A stretch of 64,000 nucleotides of DNA from Roseivirga sp. (GCA_021404565.1 JAAWWF010000005.1:124001-188000); one strand, 5' to 3'; shown: positions 51,684-60,965, numbered from the stretch's first letter. Numbers and translations: made by a program. Notes: generated from the sequence alone by a model not told the origin.

Positions 51684-52412
51684 CTAAAAAATGCGCTCTT
51701 TGCGGATTGTCATCTGATTGTATTGGCCCTCCATTTTTACAAAATTCTGCCCCTTTTTGGTATACCAGAAGCGAGTAGGCTGGGTGCTTCCATAGTCGGT
51801 GAAGATGACCCAGCAATCCATGGTTTTGCCATCAGGTAGTTTGAGTTTTTCTGAACCCGTGACCTTCAGGTGATAGAACTCGGGAGGAGTGCCTCCTCCG
51901 GGATGATAGAAGTTCATGACCACATGGTAGCCTTTCTTCATGGGGAGAAGAGAATAGGTTTCCAGGTCAACTTCCCAGTTATAGGTAGGTTCCACAAGGG
52001 CCAGTTCAAAACCTGCTTTGACGTTTTCACTTACAGAGTCTAGTCCGATTACTTTGCCATCTGAAAAACTGAAGGCTTCCTTGCCGGCTCGTTTGGTATT
52101 TCTGATATGCTGCACAGGCTTCATGGTTTTTGGCTCACAGAGGTAGTGAAAACTTCCTTTCCACTCAGTGCCGGGAGAAACCCAGGTATGGGTAATGGAG
52201 ATATATTCTTTGCCATTGATTATCACTTTTTCAGTAGTACGGGTCTTAATGGCCAATCCTTTGATCTCACCTTTGTAAAGATTGTAAACAGCATCTCGCT
52301 TAGTGCCCATCTCCAGTTGGTCAAAGTTCTTGAATTTATGACCTACCCGAATGGTGTCCTGGGCAGTTGCCAGCTGAGGTAATAGTAATATGATTAACAG
52401 TATCTTCTTCAT
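51684..52412 (-). CDS. Exported DUF3108-like protein
   Basis: A 242-residue protein with a Sec signal ([18 protein letters not shown], residues 1-18). The mature part is beta-rich, with repeats like [17 protein letters not shown] and [20 protein letters not shown] at the end, resembling periplasmic lipid-binding-like barrels of the DUF3108 type. The start overlaps the upstream gene's stop by 4 bases (ATGA), so the two are co-translated, suggesting a shared envelope pathway. The ligand is not known. Confidence 0.68.
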   Translation of the reverse strand: MKKILLIILLLPQLATAQDTIRVGHKFKNFDQLEMGTKRDAVYNLYKGEIKGLAIKTRTTEKVIINGKEYISITHTWVSPGTEWKGSFHYLCEPKTMKPVQHIRNTKRAGKEAFSFSDGKVIGLDSVSENVKAGFELALVEPTYNWEVDLETYSLLPMKKGYHVVMNFYHPGGGTPPEFYHLKVTGSEKLKLPDGKTMDCWVIFTDYGSTQPTRFWYTKKGQNFVKMEGQYNQMTIRKERIF

Positions 52413-53902
52413 TTTTGATAAGCTTTGAGGGCTTCTGTCACACGAGACCAGGGAATGGGAGAGAGGTGCATGGCAAAGACAATCTCTACCTTAAGGTCAT
52501 GCCTGTCTACCAGGGCTTTTACTTCAGACAAATACTGAGGGGCAAAAAACCGATCCCGTTTTCTACCCGTCATCTGTATCAGGTCACTGGTATAAAGTAC
52601 TTTCTGTTTGGGGAAATAGAGGGCGATCATTCGTTCTCCGGCCTCGCCATTTACAGAGTAGATCTCAACGGGGGTTTCCGGATCACTGAGTACAAGTTTG
52701 TTAGCAATGAGATTGAAATTTGGCTGTTTGGGGCTGGTGGCCTGGCTGTCAGGGTTAAGTGATCGATCAGCAGCCAGAAGATCTGAAATAATTTTCTGAT
52801 TGAGTTGATGGGTATAGATGGGTATTCCATTGGCTGCAAACTCCCTGATACCACCAATGTGTGGCCAGGCATCTGAGGTAGCCATCACCGCTTTGATGGG
52901 TTTGTCAGGGTAGCGCTTTCGCAGAAATCCCAGGTGCTGTTGGCTGTACCCTGATGAAATGGCTCCCTCTATCACCACAACACCATCTGCCTGTACCACA
53001 TGTCCGAGGTGCCAGGAGCCGGGAATGGTAAAGATATTGGGTGCTACTTCAATGATTCCTTCTGTTTTTAACGGAGTTTTATCTGCCGAAACGGCTTCTG
53101 CTGCCTCAGGTATTCCTTCAGGGATTTTGAAAAGAGCTTCATCTATCTGCTGCTGGAAGGATATGTCGAAAATGGTAATGGACTGCCATGGCTTTCCCAT
53201 CTTATAAACATCCCACTGGGCGGGGTATCTGATGCCACGTTTATGAAGCCATTGCAGGTTGTACTTGATAGTGACAGTGTACTTTCCCCAGGGATTGTCA
53301 AACAGGTTATTGGGTTGATGGCTTTCTATTTCTGCCTTGGTTAGGAGTCTGGTGTTTTTATTGATGAAAAGTTTACGGTTTAGCTCGTTTTTCCGGAAGG
53401 TTACCACCAGGTGAGGCGTTCCGTCCACGATTTCTTCTCGCTGTTGTTCCGGGTTACTGTTTCTGGCTGCCAGAATGAGTCGCTCAGGTGCCAGTTGCAT
53501 CCACTGAACCAAGGGCCCCTTGAGCTGATAAGGCATGGGAAAAGACCTGCCTCTGAAGTTCATAAGCCCCGCATTTCCGTTGATCACGTTTTCTGAAACT
53601 GAGGGCCTTTTTACCTGGAAATGTCGCGTTGAGTCTTTCTTAAACAAGAGCTGCCTCCATACCCCATGTACTTCTTTCGAAACCAGGTAAGAGACCAAAT
53701 AGGGCCCCTCTGGATTTTCTGATTGCTCCAGCCAATACTGATGGCCGGCATACTTCATGGTGACCTGGGCAATGTCTTTCCACTTTTCAAGGCCGCCCAT
53801 GGCTTCAATGGTAGAGTCCAAAATTTCCATGGCATCCTGCCCCTTAACCAATGGGGAGAAGCCAAAAAATAGTATAAGGATTGATATGATGACCTTCTTC
53901 AT
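52409..53902 (-). CDS. Exported metallo-beta-lactamase-fold protein with degenerate metal site
   Basis: A 497-residue protein with a Sec signal (MKKVIISILILFFGFSPLVKG). Residues 25-270 form a LolA/outer-membrane-lipoprotein-like beta domain (MEILDSTIEAMGGLEKWKDI). Residues about 295-497 form an MBL domain (VAPNIFTIPGSWHLGHVVQA). In a functional member the first metal motif reads T-H-x-H-x-D-H; here it is ATSDAWPHIGG near residue 340, keeping only the last His, and the later GD/H positions read GEAGER and YTSDLIQ. A classical two-metal hydrolase activity is therefore unlikely. It is the first of three coupled genes leading to hemE. Confidence 0.78.
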   Translation of the reverse strand: MKKVIISILILFFGFSPLVKGQDAMEILDSTIEAMGGLEKWKDIAQVTMKYAGHQYWLEQSENPEGPYLVSYLVSKEVHGVWRQLLFKKDSTRHFQVKRPSVSENVINGNAGLMNFRGRSFPMPYQLKGPLVQWMQLAPERLILAARNSNPEQQREEIVDGTPHLVVTFRKNELNRKLFINKNTRLLTKAEIESHQPNNLFDNPWGKYTVTIKYNLQWLHKRGIRYPAQWDVYKMGKPWQSITIFDISFQQQIDEALFKIPEGIPEAAEAVSADKTPLKTEGIIEVAPNIFTIPGSWHLGHVVQADGVVVIEGAISSGYSQQHLGFLRKRYPDKPIKAVMATSDAWPHIGGIREFAANGIPIYTHQLNQKIISDLLAADRSLNPDSQATSPKQPNFNLIANKLVLSDPETPVEIYSVNGEAGERMIALYFPKQKVLYTSDLIQMTGRKRDRFFAPQYLSEVKALVDRHDLKVEIVFAMHLSPIPWSRVTEALKAYQK

Positions 53903-54086
53903 ACAAAGTAAACATCAGCAATAAACTGAAGTCCATTACTGCTGATATACAAGCAGCTCGTCTAAATCGCTTGATCGATAGTTTTACCAGAGATGTCTTA
54001 GCTGTCGACTAAAACCTCTTGATTGTCGACTTACCAGTCAAGCCTCGATCATATTGTGCAGAATACCGTATCATTACGGGTTAGGT

Positions 54087-55115
54087 ATGAGGTTTACATT
54101 TTTAAGCAATAGAATCTTCTGGCTCAACTTCTCCTTCTGGCTGCTTTTTTTCAGCTATAAGTTCTATGACTTCACAGTATTCATGGCGCCTGAAGTGGCC
54201 TTTGCGAGAATCGGATTGCCGATGTTCTTTCATATCATTCTGAGCTATACACATTACTTTTTTATACTGCCTCCTCTGTTAAGAACGAAAAAGCTGTTTC
54301 AGTACCTTGGACGGTTAATCCCGGTCATTGCTGTGGTTATGTTCTTTCAGGTACTGGCCGAAAATCAGGTACTGAGTCAATACAGCCAGTCAGATTACTA
54401 TGAGCATTTTGGCTGGGTGCGCTTTGTCAGTACGCTTTGGGATCAAATGAGCTTTATGATTTTTACGGGCATGATCAAGTTTGCTGCCGACTGGTTTGAG
54501 CTTGAAAACAAGAAAAAGGAGCTTGAAAACCAAAAGCTGAATGCAGAGCTGAATTATCTGAAAGCTCAGATTAACCCTCATTTTCTCTTCAATACGCTGC
54601 ATAATCTCAACTACCTTGCCCTGGCCAAGAAAGACGAGGCGAGCGAAGTAATTGTCAAGCTCTCCAATATCATGCGCTATATGATTTATGATGCCAAAAA
54701 GAAGAGGGTAGCGTTGAGCAAAGAAATAGCCTATATGAGAGACTACCTCGATTTGGAAAAAATCAGACTGAATAACCAGTTCAGCATTGTGCTTGATGCC
54801 TCTCGTTTAGACGATCAGTTGGAAATTGAGCCGTTGATCTTGATTCCCTTTTTGGAGAATGCTTTTAAGCATGGTGTCAGCGATAAGCACCCGGAAAGCC
54901 GTGTAAGCATGGAGTTGAGCTCTGAAGGCAGACAGCTGACTATGAAGCTGAGCAATAGCGTTTTCGAAAAGAGTCAAAGCAACAAGGATGCCTCCGGCTT
55001 TGGTTTGGAAAATGTGAAACAACGTCTAGAGCTGAGTTATCCTCAGCATCACCGCCTTGTTATTGATTCAGGATCTGATGAGTTTAAGGTTGAACTGAAT
55101 ATTACACTGTCATGA
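54087..55115 (+). CDS. LytS-type sensor histidine kinase (second pair)
   Basis: A 342-residue inner-membrane kinase. Helices lie in the first 135 residues (RIFWLNFSFWLLFFSYKFYD and later), followed by coiled coil and the kinase box LKAQINPHFLFNTLHNLNYL near residue 165. ATPase motifs are NAFKHGVSD near 257 and GFGLENVKQRLELSY near 308. The ATG at 54087 is chosen over a TTG at 54054. It overlaps the next gene by 4 bases. Confidence 0.88.
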   Translation: MRFTFLSNRIFWLNFSFWLLFFSYKFYDFTVFMAPEVAFARIGLPMFFHIILSYTHYFFILPPLLRTKKLFQYLGRLIPVIAVVMFFQVLAENQVLSQYSQSDYYEHFGWVRFVSTLWDQMSFMIFTGMIKFAADWFELENKKKELENQKLNAELNYLKAQINPHFLFNTLHNLNYLALAKKDEASEVIVKLSNIMRYMIYDAKKKRVALSKEIAYMRDYLDLEKIRLNNQFSIVLDASRLDDQLEIEPLILIPFLENAFKHGVSDKHPESRVSMELSSEGRQLTMKLSNSVFEKSQSNKDASGFGLENVKQRLELSYPQHHRLVIDSGSDEFKVELNITLS

Positions 55116-55825
55116 TATTGAGGTCGATCATTATAGATGATGAACCCCTGGCCAGGGAGCTATTGCAGGATTTTGCTGACAAGGTGTCTTTTCTGGAAAT
55201 AGTAGCATCATTTTCCAATGGAGTGGAGGCGCTTACTTATCTGCAGCAACACAAAATCGACCTTGTTTTTCTGGACATCCAAATGCCTGACATTACAGGT
55301 CTGGAGTTGTTGAAAACACTGTCTTCGCGACCCAGGGTGATCTTCACCACAGCCTACGCGGAGTATGCTGTGGAGGGGTTCAATCTTGATGCGACAGATT
55401 ATCTGCTTAAGCCCTTTGACTTCCCTCGTTTTTTAAAGGCAGTGAATAAGGTGATGGAGCTCTATCTATTGGAAAATCAACCTAAAACAATTGCAGAGGA
55501 TGAGAAAGACGACTTTCTTTTTATAAAGGATGGTCGTGAGCTGGTGAAGGTTTGGTTTGATGAAATCGATTATATACAAGGGCAGAAAGACTACGTATTG
55601 TTTAAAACCACATCGAGAAAACTACTGAGTCTTATGAATATGAAGGACCTTGAACGGGACCTGCCCCAGGACAAGTTTCTGAGAATTCATCAGTCTTACA
55701 TCATCAATACTTCCCGCATTCAGTCACTATCCCGCGATCAGGTCACAGTTGCCGATGAGACGCTCAATGTAAGTCAGAGTTATAAACAGGCTTTCAGAGT
55801 CTTTTTGGATAGATACAGGCACTAG
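55112..55825 (+). CDS. LytTR-family response regulator (second pair)
   Basis: A 237-residue regulator with a receiver domain (IIDDEPLARELL; phospho-aspartate in LVFLDIQMPDITG near residue 55; lysine in LLKPFDFPRF near 106) and a C-terminal LytTR domain (about 135-235, VWFDEIDYIQGQKDYVLF and FLRIHQSYIINTSRI). It is co-translated with the kinase via ATGA. It resembles the 46163 regulator, but clearly belongs to a separate paralogous pair. Confidence 0.92.
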   Translation: MILRSIIIDDEPLARELLQDFADKVSFLEIVASFSNGVEALTYLQQHKIDLVFLDIQMPDITGLELLKTLSSRPRVIFTTAYAEYAVEGFNLDATDYLLKPFDFPRFLKAVNKVMELYLLENQPKTIAEDEKDDFLFIKDGRELVKVWFDEIDYIQGQKDYVLFKTTSRKLLSLMNMKDLERDLPQDKFLRIHQSYIINTSRIQSLSRDQVTVADETLNVSQSYKQAFRVFLDRYRH

Positions 55826-55858
55826 ACAGAACTAATCGATCTCATCTATTTTCAAACG

Positions 55859-55881
55859 TTTGCGCAAATGCGTTAGCTTTG
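55859..55881 (+). promoter_or_regulatory. Candidate promoter region of sdaAA
   Basis: TAGCTTTG (55874-55881) matches the Bacteroidota -7 consensus TAnnTTTG. It overlaps a palindrome just upstream, TTTGCGCAAA (55859-55868), a possible operator. The gap to the start codon at 55898 is 16 bases. Confidence 0.45.
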
Positions 55882-55897
55882 CACAAAATGTAAAGAG

Positions 55898-56797
55898 ATG
55901 AGCTTTCTTTTTGAAGATTTTAAGGGTTGGAAGGCCTATTGTGAAGCGAATGATATGAAGCTTTACGAACCTGTGATCGAGTATGAGGTGGTGCAGAAGG
56001 AGCATGACGAAAGCTCAATCTGGGACGGGCTTGATCGGGCTTATCAGGTAATGAAAGAAGCGGTGAAAACCGGCCTGACTGAGGATATGACTTCCCGCTC
56101 AGGTATGGTAAATAATGGCGCCAAAAAAGTTTATAACCACCCCCTGACGGTACTTTCAAAAGAGTTTCAGGTACTGATCTCCAGGGCCCTGGCTGCCAAA
56201 GAGGTAAACTCTTGTATGGGCAGGGTAGTGGCGGCTCCCACAGCAGGAGCTTCAGGGATTCTGCCAGGGGTGATGGTTACCCTACAGGAATTGCATGACC
56301 TGTCTGATAAGAAAATTATGGAAGGCCTGCTGGTAGGGGCGGGTATAGCCCTGATCATGGAAAAAAGAGCCTCCATTGCCGGGGCAGTAGGTGGATGCCA
56401 GGCAGAAACAGGCAGTGCTGCTGCCATGGGTGCGGGTGCTATAGTTTATTGTCTGGGAGGTAATATCGATCAGGCCTTTAATGCAGTGGCCATTACAGTA
56501 CAGTGTATGCTGGGCCTGATTTGCGACCCGGTGGCAGGATTGGTAGAGGTGCCTTGTGTGGTACGCAATGCCAGTGCTGCAGCCATCGCCAACAGTTCAG
56601 CGCAAATTGCCCTGGCGGATGTCAGTGCCGTGATCCCGGTAGACGAATGTGTTGAGGCCATGGGCGAAGTAGGTCAGAGTATGGAGACCCGCTATAAAGA
56701 AACTGCTATGGGAGGTCTGGCGACAACCCTGACGGGGCAGGCTATTTCAAAAAAAGTACTGATACAAGATATTGAGATGCTGCCAGATGAGGAATAG
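55898..56797 (+). CDS. sdaAA: L-serine ammonia-lyase, iron-sulfur-dependent, alpha subunit
   Basis: A 299-residue cytoplasmic enzyme subunit that converts serine to pyruvate and ammonia. The iron-sulfur-binding cysteines and the conserved glycine loops are visible: NSCMGRVVAAPTAGASGILP near residue 106, VGGCQAETGSAAAMGAGA near 166, and GLICDPVAGLVEVPCVVRNA near 205-224. The C-terminal part closes with the family's TGQAISKK. The beta subunit is not encoded nearby, so it must be elsewhere. Confidence 0.93.
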   Translation: MSFLFEDFKGWKAYCEANDMKLYEPVIEYEVVQKEHDESSIWDGLDRAYQVMKEAVKTGLTEDMTSRSGMVNNGAKKVYNHPLTVLSKEFQVLISRALAAKEVNSCMGRVVAAPTAGASGILPGVMVTLQELHDLSDKKIMEGLLVGAGIALIMEKRASIAGAVGGCQAETGSAAAMGAGAIVYCLGGNIDQAFNAVAITVQCMLGLICDPVAGLVEVPCVVRNASAAAIANSSAQIALADVSAVIPVDECVEAMGEVGQSMETRYKETAMGGLATTLTGQAISKKVLIQDIEMLPDEE

Positions 56798-56800
56798 GGC

Positions 56801-56959
56801 TTAGAGTTCCGATGCCTTTACCTTCACTACTTTGCCATCTTTCTGATATACAAGATATCCACCTTTGGCGGTTTTTGACTGAACAAGGCGCTCATGTGAA
56901 AGCTCCAGCCCTTTCTCGAATTTCTTAACGAAGTCTGATTTGTTATTCTCCTGTGCCAT
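56801..56959 (-). CDS. 52-residue protein overlapping the zeta-toxin-like gene
   Basis: A small frame beginning MAQENNKSDFVKKFEKGLEL and ending GGYLVYQKDGKVVKVKASEL. Its start overlaps the end of the zeta-toxin-like gene by 17 bases in another frame, so it is co-translated. The basic Lys-rich sequence has no known family; an antitoxin or a modulator role is suggested by position only. Similar small proteins are seen, from memory, beside zeta-type genes in other Bacteroidota. Confidence 0.7.
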   Translation of the reverse strand: MAQENNKSDFVKKFEKGLELSHERLVQSKTAKGGYLVYQKDGKVVKVKASEL

Positions 56960-57527
56960 ATTCTGCTACAAAGCTAGTCCATTTTCTCCAATTGGATATA
57001 TAGCGGTCGCTACCTTCTATGCCAGAGGCCATTAGCTCATGCTTTTCCTGTGAATTATCTATCACCATCCACTCATCTACATTTTTAAGATATAGCCCGA
57101 AAAGGTTCTCCAGCCCTCGGGTATATCGCCTTCTGATTATATCCTCTTTGATATTATGCCCTCCTTCACTTACTCTCAACTTCACCCGTTCTATGGCCAG
57201 GTCAAAGCTGTCAAGCCAGAAGAAGACCAGAATCACACGATACCCCTGCTCTCTGGCGATCTTGATTTTACTGAGATAACTTCTGGTGGCCAGTGTGGTT
57301 TCGAAGGCAAAATCCACCTTTTTCTCAATAAGCTCGTCCATGCGGTTGAGCATAATTCTGCCGGCTTCAAAGGCTACCTTCTCCGGCTGAAAAGGGGATA
57401 GGCCTCTGGCAATTTCATCGGCATTGACGAATTCGTGCACACCCAGAATTTCAGGCAGGATGGTAAAAGAAGCCGTGGTTTTACCAGCTCCGTTGCAGCC
57501 TGCTATAATGTAGATGGTGGGGCCCAT
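56943..57527 (-). CDS. Zeta-toxin-family P-loop kinase
   Basis: A 194-residue P-loop protein. Walker A is IAGCNGAGKTTASFTI near residue 9, followed by the zeta signature FVNADEIARGLSPF near residue 33 (catalytic aspartate) and FAFETTLATRSYL near 74 (substrate-binding). Zeta toxins phosphorylate UDP-sugars and block cell wall synthesis; chromosomal relatives may have other small-molecule substrates. The short downstream partner is unlike the classical epsilon antitoxin, which is usually encoded upstream. Confidence 0.85.
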   Translation of the reverse strand: MGPTIYIIAGCNGAGKTTASFTILPEILGVHEFVNADEIARGLSPFQPEKVAFEAGRIMLNRMDELIEKKVDFAFETTLATRSYLSKIKIAREQGYRVILVFFWLDSFDLAIERVKLRVSEGGHNIKEDIIRRRYTRGLENLFGLYLKNVDEWMVIDNSQEKHELMASGIEGSDRYISNWRKWTSFVAEYGTGE

Positions 57528-57560
57528 GGATGCAATAACGTTAAATGCAATTGATTTGTA

Positions 57561-58022
57561 TCAACGATCCTTTACAGTAACCAGCCCCACCTCAATGAGG
57601 TAGTCTACCGAAAAGGTCCAGATGACTGCCCAGAAGACCCCGAAGATAAACATGTAGAAGAATACCTGCTTTCTGGGAGCCCCTACAGATGATACCAGCA
57701 GCGAGCCTCCCACCGGTGAAAGAACCAGCGGAGTGAGAAAACAAGTACCAATGATACCATACTTTTTCCAGGTACTGACCATACGTCTGCTGCGCTTCGA
57801 GAATTTCTTAGGTTTTTTAACAAAGATGGGGATGATGTTTTTTTTGATTTTCTCTCCCACAAAGGTGAAAAGGGTAACGCTTGTCATCAGCCCGGCAACT
57901 GTCACAATAATGATCTCAAGCTTACTCATACCCGCTGCCGGACCCAGAACGGGCGGGAAAATCGATTTTAAACAAGCAAGTAGAAAAATACCCAGGTAAC
58001 TCAGAACCTCTTCCAACATCAA
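57561..58022 (-). CDS. Small integral membrane protein (small multidrug-export-like/VTT-like)
   Basis: A 153-residue protein with about four helices (residues 5-20, 34-56, 91-112, 120-140). The pattern LKSIFPPVLGPAAGMSKLEI followed by the glycine-rich third helix FLTPLVLSPVGGSLLVSS resembles small multidrug-export-like (PF06695-type) or SNARE-associated VTT proteins; the match is by eye. Its start ATGATG overlaps the stop of the antiporter gene on the same strand, so the two are co-transcribed. The true start may be the second ATG. Confidence 0.6.
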   Translation of the reverse strand: MMLEEVLSYLGIFLLACLKSIFPPVLGPAAGMSKLEIIIVTVAGLMTSVTLFTFVGEKIKKNIIPIFVKKPKKFSKRSRRMVSTWKKYGIIGTCFLTPLVLSPVGGSLLVSSVGAPRKQVFFYMFIFGVFWAVIWTFSVDYLIEVGLVTVKDR

Positions 58023-58960
58023 CTCAAAATGACAAACATGTACAATCCGTAAAAGGCCAACAGGATGACGCCTGAGACCGTTCCCAATCTTTTACGGAAA
58101 ATCATAAGGGGAAGGATGCCGAAAGTCAGGATTAACATCCAGATTATATCCCCTTTTAAAATGGCCTCATTGACCGGTAGTGTTTTTACAATGCTTGTTA
58201 CCCCCAGTATAGACAGAATGTTAAAAATGTTGGAGCCCAGCAGGTTGCCTAATGCCAGGTCAGTTTCTCCTTTGCGGGCGGCTATAATGGAGGTAATTAG
58301 TTCGGGAAGGCTGGTGCCCAGTGCCAGTATCGTCAAGCCGATAATCCGCTCGGAAATACCAAAGCCTACGGCCAGTTTTTCGGCACTTTCGATAAACCAG
58401 TCACTGCCGAAATAGAGACAGGCTCCGCCCAGAACGATCAGAAACAAATCCTTGAACTTGGCGAAGCGATCTTCCTGAGCTTTGGGGATTTCAACGTCCA
58501 GCTTGATCTGATCTTTTTTGGTGTAGATGATCAAAAAGGTGAGGTAGGTAATGAGCAGCAAGAAGAGTACGATGCCCTCCCAGCGTTCCAGTGAACCGTC
58601 AAGGATAAAGAAATAGAGCAGAAGAGAGGCCGCGAAAGTGACGGGCCAGTCTCTGCGTGCCGTTATCTTGTTGATGGGAATAAAGCCGATCAGAGAAGCA
58701 ACCCCCAGCACGAGTGCAAGATTGGAGATATTGGAACCAACCACATTGCCCATGGCAAAATCGGGTACTCCTTTTAAAGCGGCATTCAGGCTTACCAGCA
58801 TTTCGGGAGCAGAAGTACTAAAGGCCACAATGGTAAGTCCTACAACCAGTGTACTCACATTGAATCGTAATGCCATTCGGGAGGCCCCGCGAACCAGTAC
58901 ATCTCCACCCAGAATAAGAGTGGCCAGGCCTATAATCAGAATAACAATATCTAACACCAT
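58019..58960 (-). CDS. Calcium/sodium antiporter (CaCA family, YrbG-like)
   Basis: A 313-residue inner-membrane exchanger with about ten helices arranged as two inverted repeats. The alpha-repeats show STSAPEMLVSL with GNVVGSNISNLALVLG near residues 50-85 and GTSLPELITSII with GNLLGSNIFNILSILG near 210-250, the ion-binding glutamate sites. It would exchange Ca2+ (or similar) for Na+ or H+. It follows upp by 3 bases on the same strand and is coupled to the small membrane protein gene downstream. Confidence 0.93.
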   Translation of the reverse strand: MVLDIVILIIGLATLILGGDVLVRGASRMALRFNVSTLVVGLTIVAFSTSAPEMLVSLNAALKGVPDFAMGNVVGSNISNLALVLGVASLIGFIPINKITARRDWPVTFAASLLLYFFILDGSLERWEGIVLFLLLITYLTFLIIYTKKDQIKLDVEIPKAQEDRFAKFKDLFLIVLGGACLYFGSDWFIESAEKLAVGFGISERIIGLTILALGTSLPELITSIIAARKGETDLALGNLLGSNIFNILSILGVTSIVKTLPVNEAILKGDIIWMLILTFGILPLMIFRKRLGTVSGVILLAFYGLYMFVILS

Positions 58961-58963
58961 GAA

Positions 58964-59605
58964 CTATAGTTTGGGACCGAACGACAGGTCTCCGGCATCA
59001 CCCAGTCCCGGTACAATATAAGACTGGTCGTTTAACTTTTCATCTATGCTACAGGTCCATAGGTGGTAATCCATGCCAAGCGACTTTTTAACATGATCAA
59101 TACCTTCAGGGGCCGCTATGACCGATGCTAAATGAAGACTTTTGGGCTGACCATTACTCAAGAGGGAGATCACAGTTTTTACCAGTGACTTACCCGTTGC
59201 CAGCATTGGGTCTATCACAATCACTGTTTTGCCTGTAAGGTCGGGAGCTGCCTGATAATTGAGTACAGCTTCCACTTCATCCCCTTCCTCGGTCCGCCAG
59301 GCACCTATAAAGCCAGCCCCTGACTGATCAAGTACGTCCAGGAAACCCTCATAAAAGGGTAATGCGGCCCTCATTATAGGAATAAGCACTACCTCATCTT
59401 TTATGAGTGGGATGTTAGTATCTCTCAGAGGGGTGGTAATCACCTTATTTTCAAAAGTGAAAGTTTTCGAGATTTCATATGCAAGCAAGCTTCCCAACCG
59501 CTTAAGGTTCATCCTGAAGCGAAAGCGATCTTGTTGTATGGTAGTATCACGGAGTTCTGCCAGAAAATTATTGGCGACTGAGTTTTCCTGGTTTAAGGCA
59601 AACAT
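58964..59605 (-). CDS. upp: Uracil phosphoribosyltransferase
   Basis: A 213-residue pyrimidine-salvage enzyme that makes UMP from uracil and PRPP. The PRPP loop is VIVIDPMLATGKSLV near residues 121-135. The C-terminal uracil contact, SYIVPGLGDAGDLSFGP, is intact. The ATG at 59605 gives the usual family length; an upstream TTG at 59668 would add 21 residues. The antiporter gene begins 3 bases after its stop. Confidence 0.95.
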   Translation of the reverse strand: MFALNQENSVANNFLAELRDTTIQQDRFRFRMNLKRLGSLLAYEISKTFTFENKVITTPLRDTNIPLIKDEVVLIPIMRAALPFYEGFLDVLDQSGAGFIGAWRTEEGDEVEAVLNYQAAPDLTGKTVIVIDPMLATGKSLVKTVISLLSNGQPKSLHLASVIAAPEGIDHVKKSLGMDYHLWTCSIDEKLNDQSYIVPGLGDAGDLSFGPKL

Positions 59606-59713
59606 ATAGGACTTTTGAAACGCCAAATTTACATGATTCAATGAGTCTGTAACACGAATCACTGTCAAAATGTTATTTCCTTCGATATGCTCAATTATTT
59701 GTCCTCACCCTCT

Positions 59714-59721
59714 TATTTTTG
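59714..59721 (+). promoter_or_regulatory. Candidate -7 box of the M42 peptidase gene
   Basis: TATTTTTG matches TAnnTTTG and ends 14 bases before the start codon. A TTTG at 59697-59700 is 13 bases upstream, closer than typical. Confidence 0.35.
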
Positions 59722-59735
59722 AGAAAAATTAAAGT

Positions 59736-60650
59736 ATGAATTTTGATCTTCTGAGAACTCTCTGCCAAATCCATGCTCCATCAGGAAATGAAGTGGCGAT
59801 GAAAGAATTTCTGATTGACTATGTCGAGCAGCAAAGCGCCCATTGGAAAGTCAAGCCGGAGGTGATCATAGGGGATGTATTCCAGGACAGTATTCTACTT
59901 AAATTTGGCAAACCCCGAACAGCCATTTTTGCCCATATGGACAGTATTGGATTTACAGTCAGATACAATGACCAACTTGTACCTATTGGCGGACCCAAGG
60001 CAGAAAGTGGCTACAGACTTGTTGGCGAGGATAGCATGGGGCCTATAGAGTGTGAACTCTTCAATGATGAGGGAAATCTTTTTTACAAATTCCCAAGGGG
60101 CATTGATCGTGGTACTGAGCTTGTTTTTAAGCCTGATTTCAGAGAAACTACGGATTATGTGCAGTCCTGTTATATGGATAACCGATTAGGGGTACTCAAT
60201 GCACTTAAGGTAGCTGAAACCCTGGAAGATGGTGTGATCGCCTTCTCCTGCTGGGAAGAGCATGGTGGTGGATCAGTGCCTTACCTTGCCAGGTACATGT
60301 ATGAGCAGTGGGGAGTGAAACAGGCCCTTATTTCTGATATTACCTGGGTAACCGAAGGCGTTTTGCATGGACAGGGTGTGGCTATATCGATGCGTGACCG
60401 TAACGTGCCCAGAAGAAGCTATGTGGAGAAAATTATCGCAATTGCCAGGAAATCGGGTATTGATTTTCAGCTGGAGGTAGAGGGTGCCGGTTCAAGCGAT
60501 GGCAGGGAGTTGCAAATGTCTCCCTATCCCTTTGACTGGTGCTTTGTTGGTGCCCCTGAAGATCATGTGCATAGCCCGGATGAAAGGGTGCATAAGCATG
60601 ATATTGACTGTATGATAGCCTTGTATAAGGTGTTGATGCAACAGCTATAG
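59736..60650 (+). CDS. M42-family (glutamyl aminopeptidase-like) metallopeptidase
   Basis: A 304-residue cytoplasmic peptidase. Metal and catalytic motifs are visible: [11 protein letters not shown] near residue 70 (A-H-x-D), [13 protein letters not shown] near 146 (bridging Asp), [13 protein letters not shown] near 168 (Glu-Glu), [10 protein letters not shown] near 202, and a final His in [16 protein letters not shown] near 275. It is shorter than typical M42 (about 350), the inserted beta domain being reduced. It probably trims peptides from protein turnover. Confidence 0.87.
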   Translation: MNFDLLRTLCQIHAPSGNEVAMKEFLIDYVEQQSAHWKVKPEVIIGDVFQDSILLKFGKPRTAIFAHMDSIGFTVRYNDQLVPIGGPKAESGYRLVGEDSMGPIECELFNDEGNLFYKFPRGIDRGTELVFKPDFRETTDYVQSCYMDNRLGVLNALKVAETLEDGVIAFSCWEEHGGGSVPYLARYMYEQWGVKQALISDITWVTEGVLHGQGVAISMRDRNVPRRSYVEKIIAIARKSGIDFQLEVEGAGSSDGRELQMSPYPFDWCFVGAPEDHVHSPDERVHKHDIDCMIALYKVLMQQL

Positions 60651-60654
60651 CTTT

Positions 60655-60876
60655 TTATACCCGTTTCTGACTTTTAATTTTAAGAGCAAATGCTCCGGAA
60701 ATTATTAAGGCTAAAAACAACCAGATCATCCAGGCCTGAAAAGTAGCGTTCGATTTGTAAATAGGACTGTCATCTCCCAGCAAATAGAATGAAGACCAGT
60801 AGAAAGGAGAGGAGGATATTATTAAACTGACTGTATTTTTCTTCTGTGCAAGATTGTTAATTACTATCCAAAGCAT
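60655..60876 (-). CDS. Hypothetical small membrane protein
   Basis: A 73-residue frame on the minus strand whose last 28 residues form one strong helix (FQAWMIWLFLALIISGAFAL) ending in a basic tail. It lies between the M42 peptidase and hpt, converging on the first with 4 bases between stops. No family is recognised, and coding status is uncertain. Confidence 0.45.
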   Translation of the reverse strand: MLWIVINNLAQKKNTVSLIISSSPFYWSSFYLLGDDSPIYKSNATFQAWMIWLFLALIISGAFALKIKSQKRV

Positions 60877-60916
60877 GTCTTCTACATCGATTGCATATCA
60901 CATTCATTAAAATCCT

Positions 60917-60945
60917 TTTGTGAGATGGATGATTTCCTAACTTTG
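60917..60945 (+). promoter_or_regulatory. Promoter of hpt (TTTG-N17-TAACTTTG)
   Basis: TTTG (60917-60920) and TAACTTTG (60938-60945), separated by 17 bases, closely match the Bacteroidota consensus TTTG-N(about 19)-TAnnTTTG. The -7 box is 20 bases upstream of the GTG start. Confidence 0.62.
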
Positions 60946-60965
60946 CCGACCTAAGATTTAACTAA

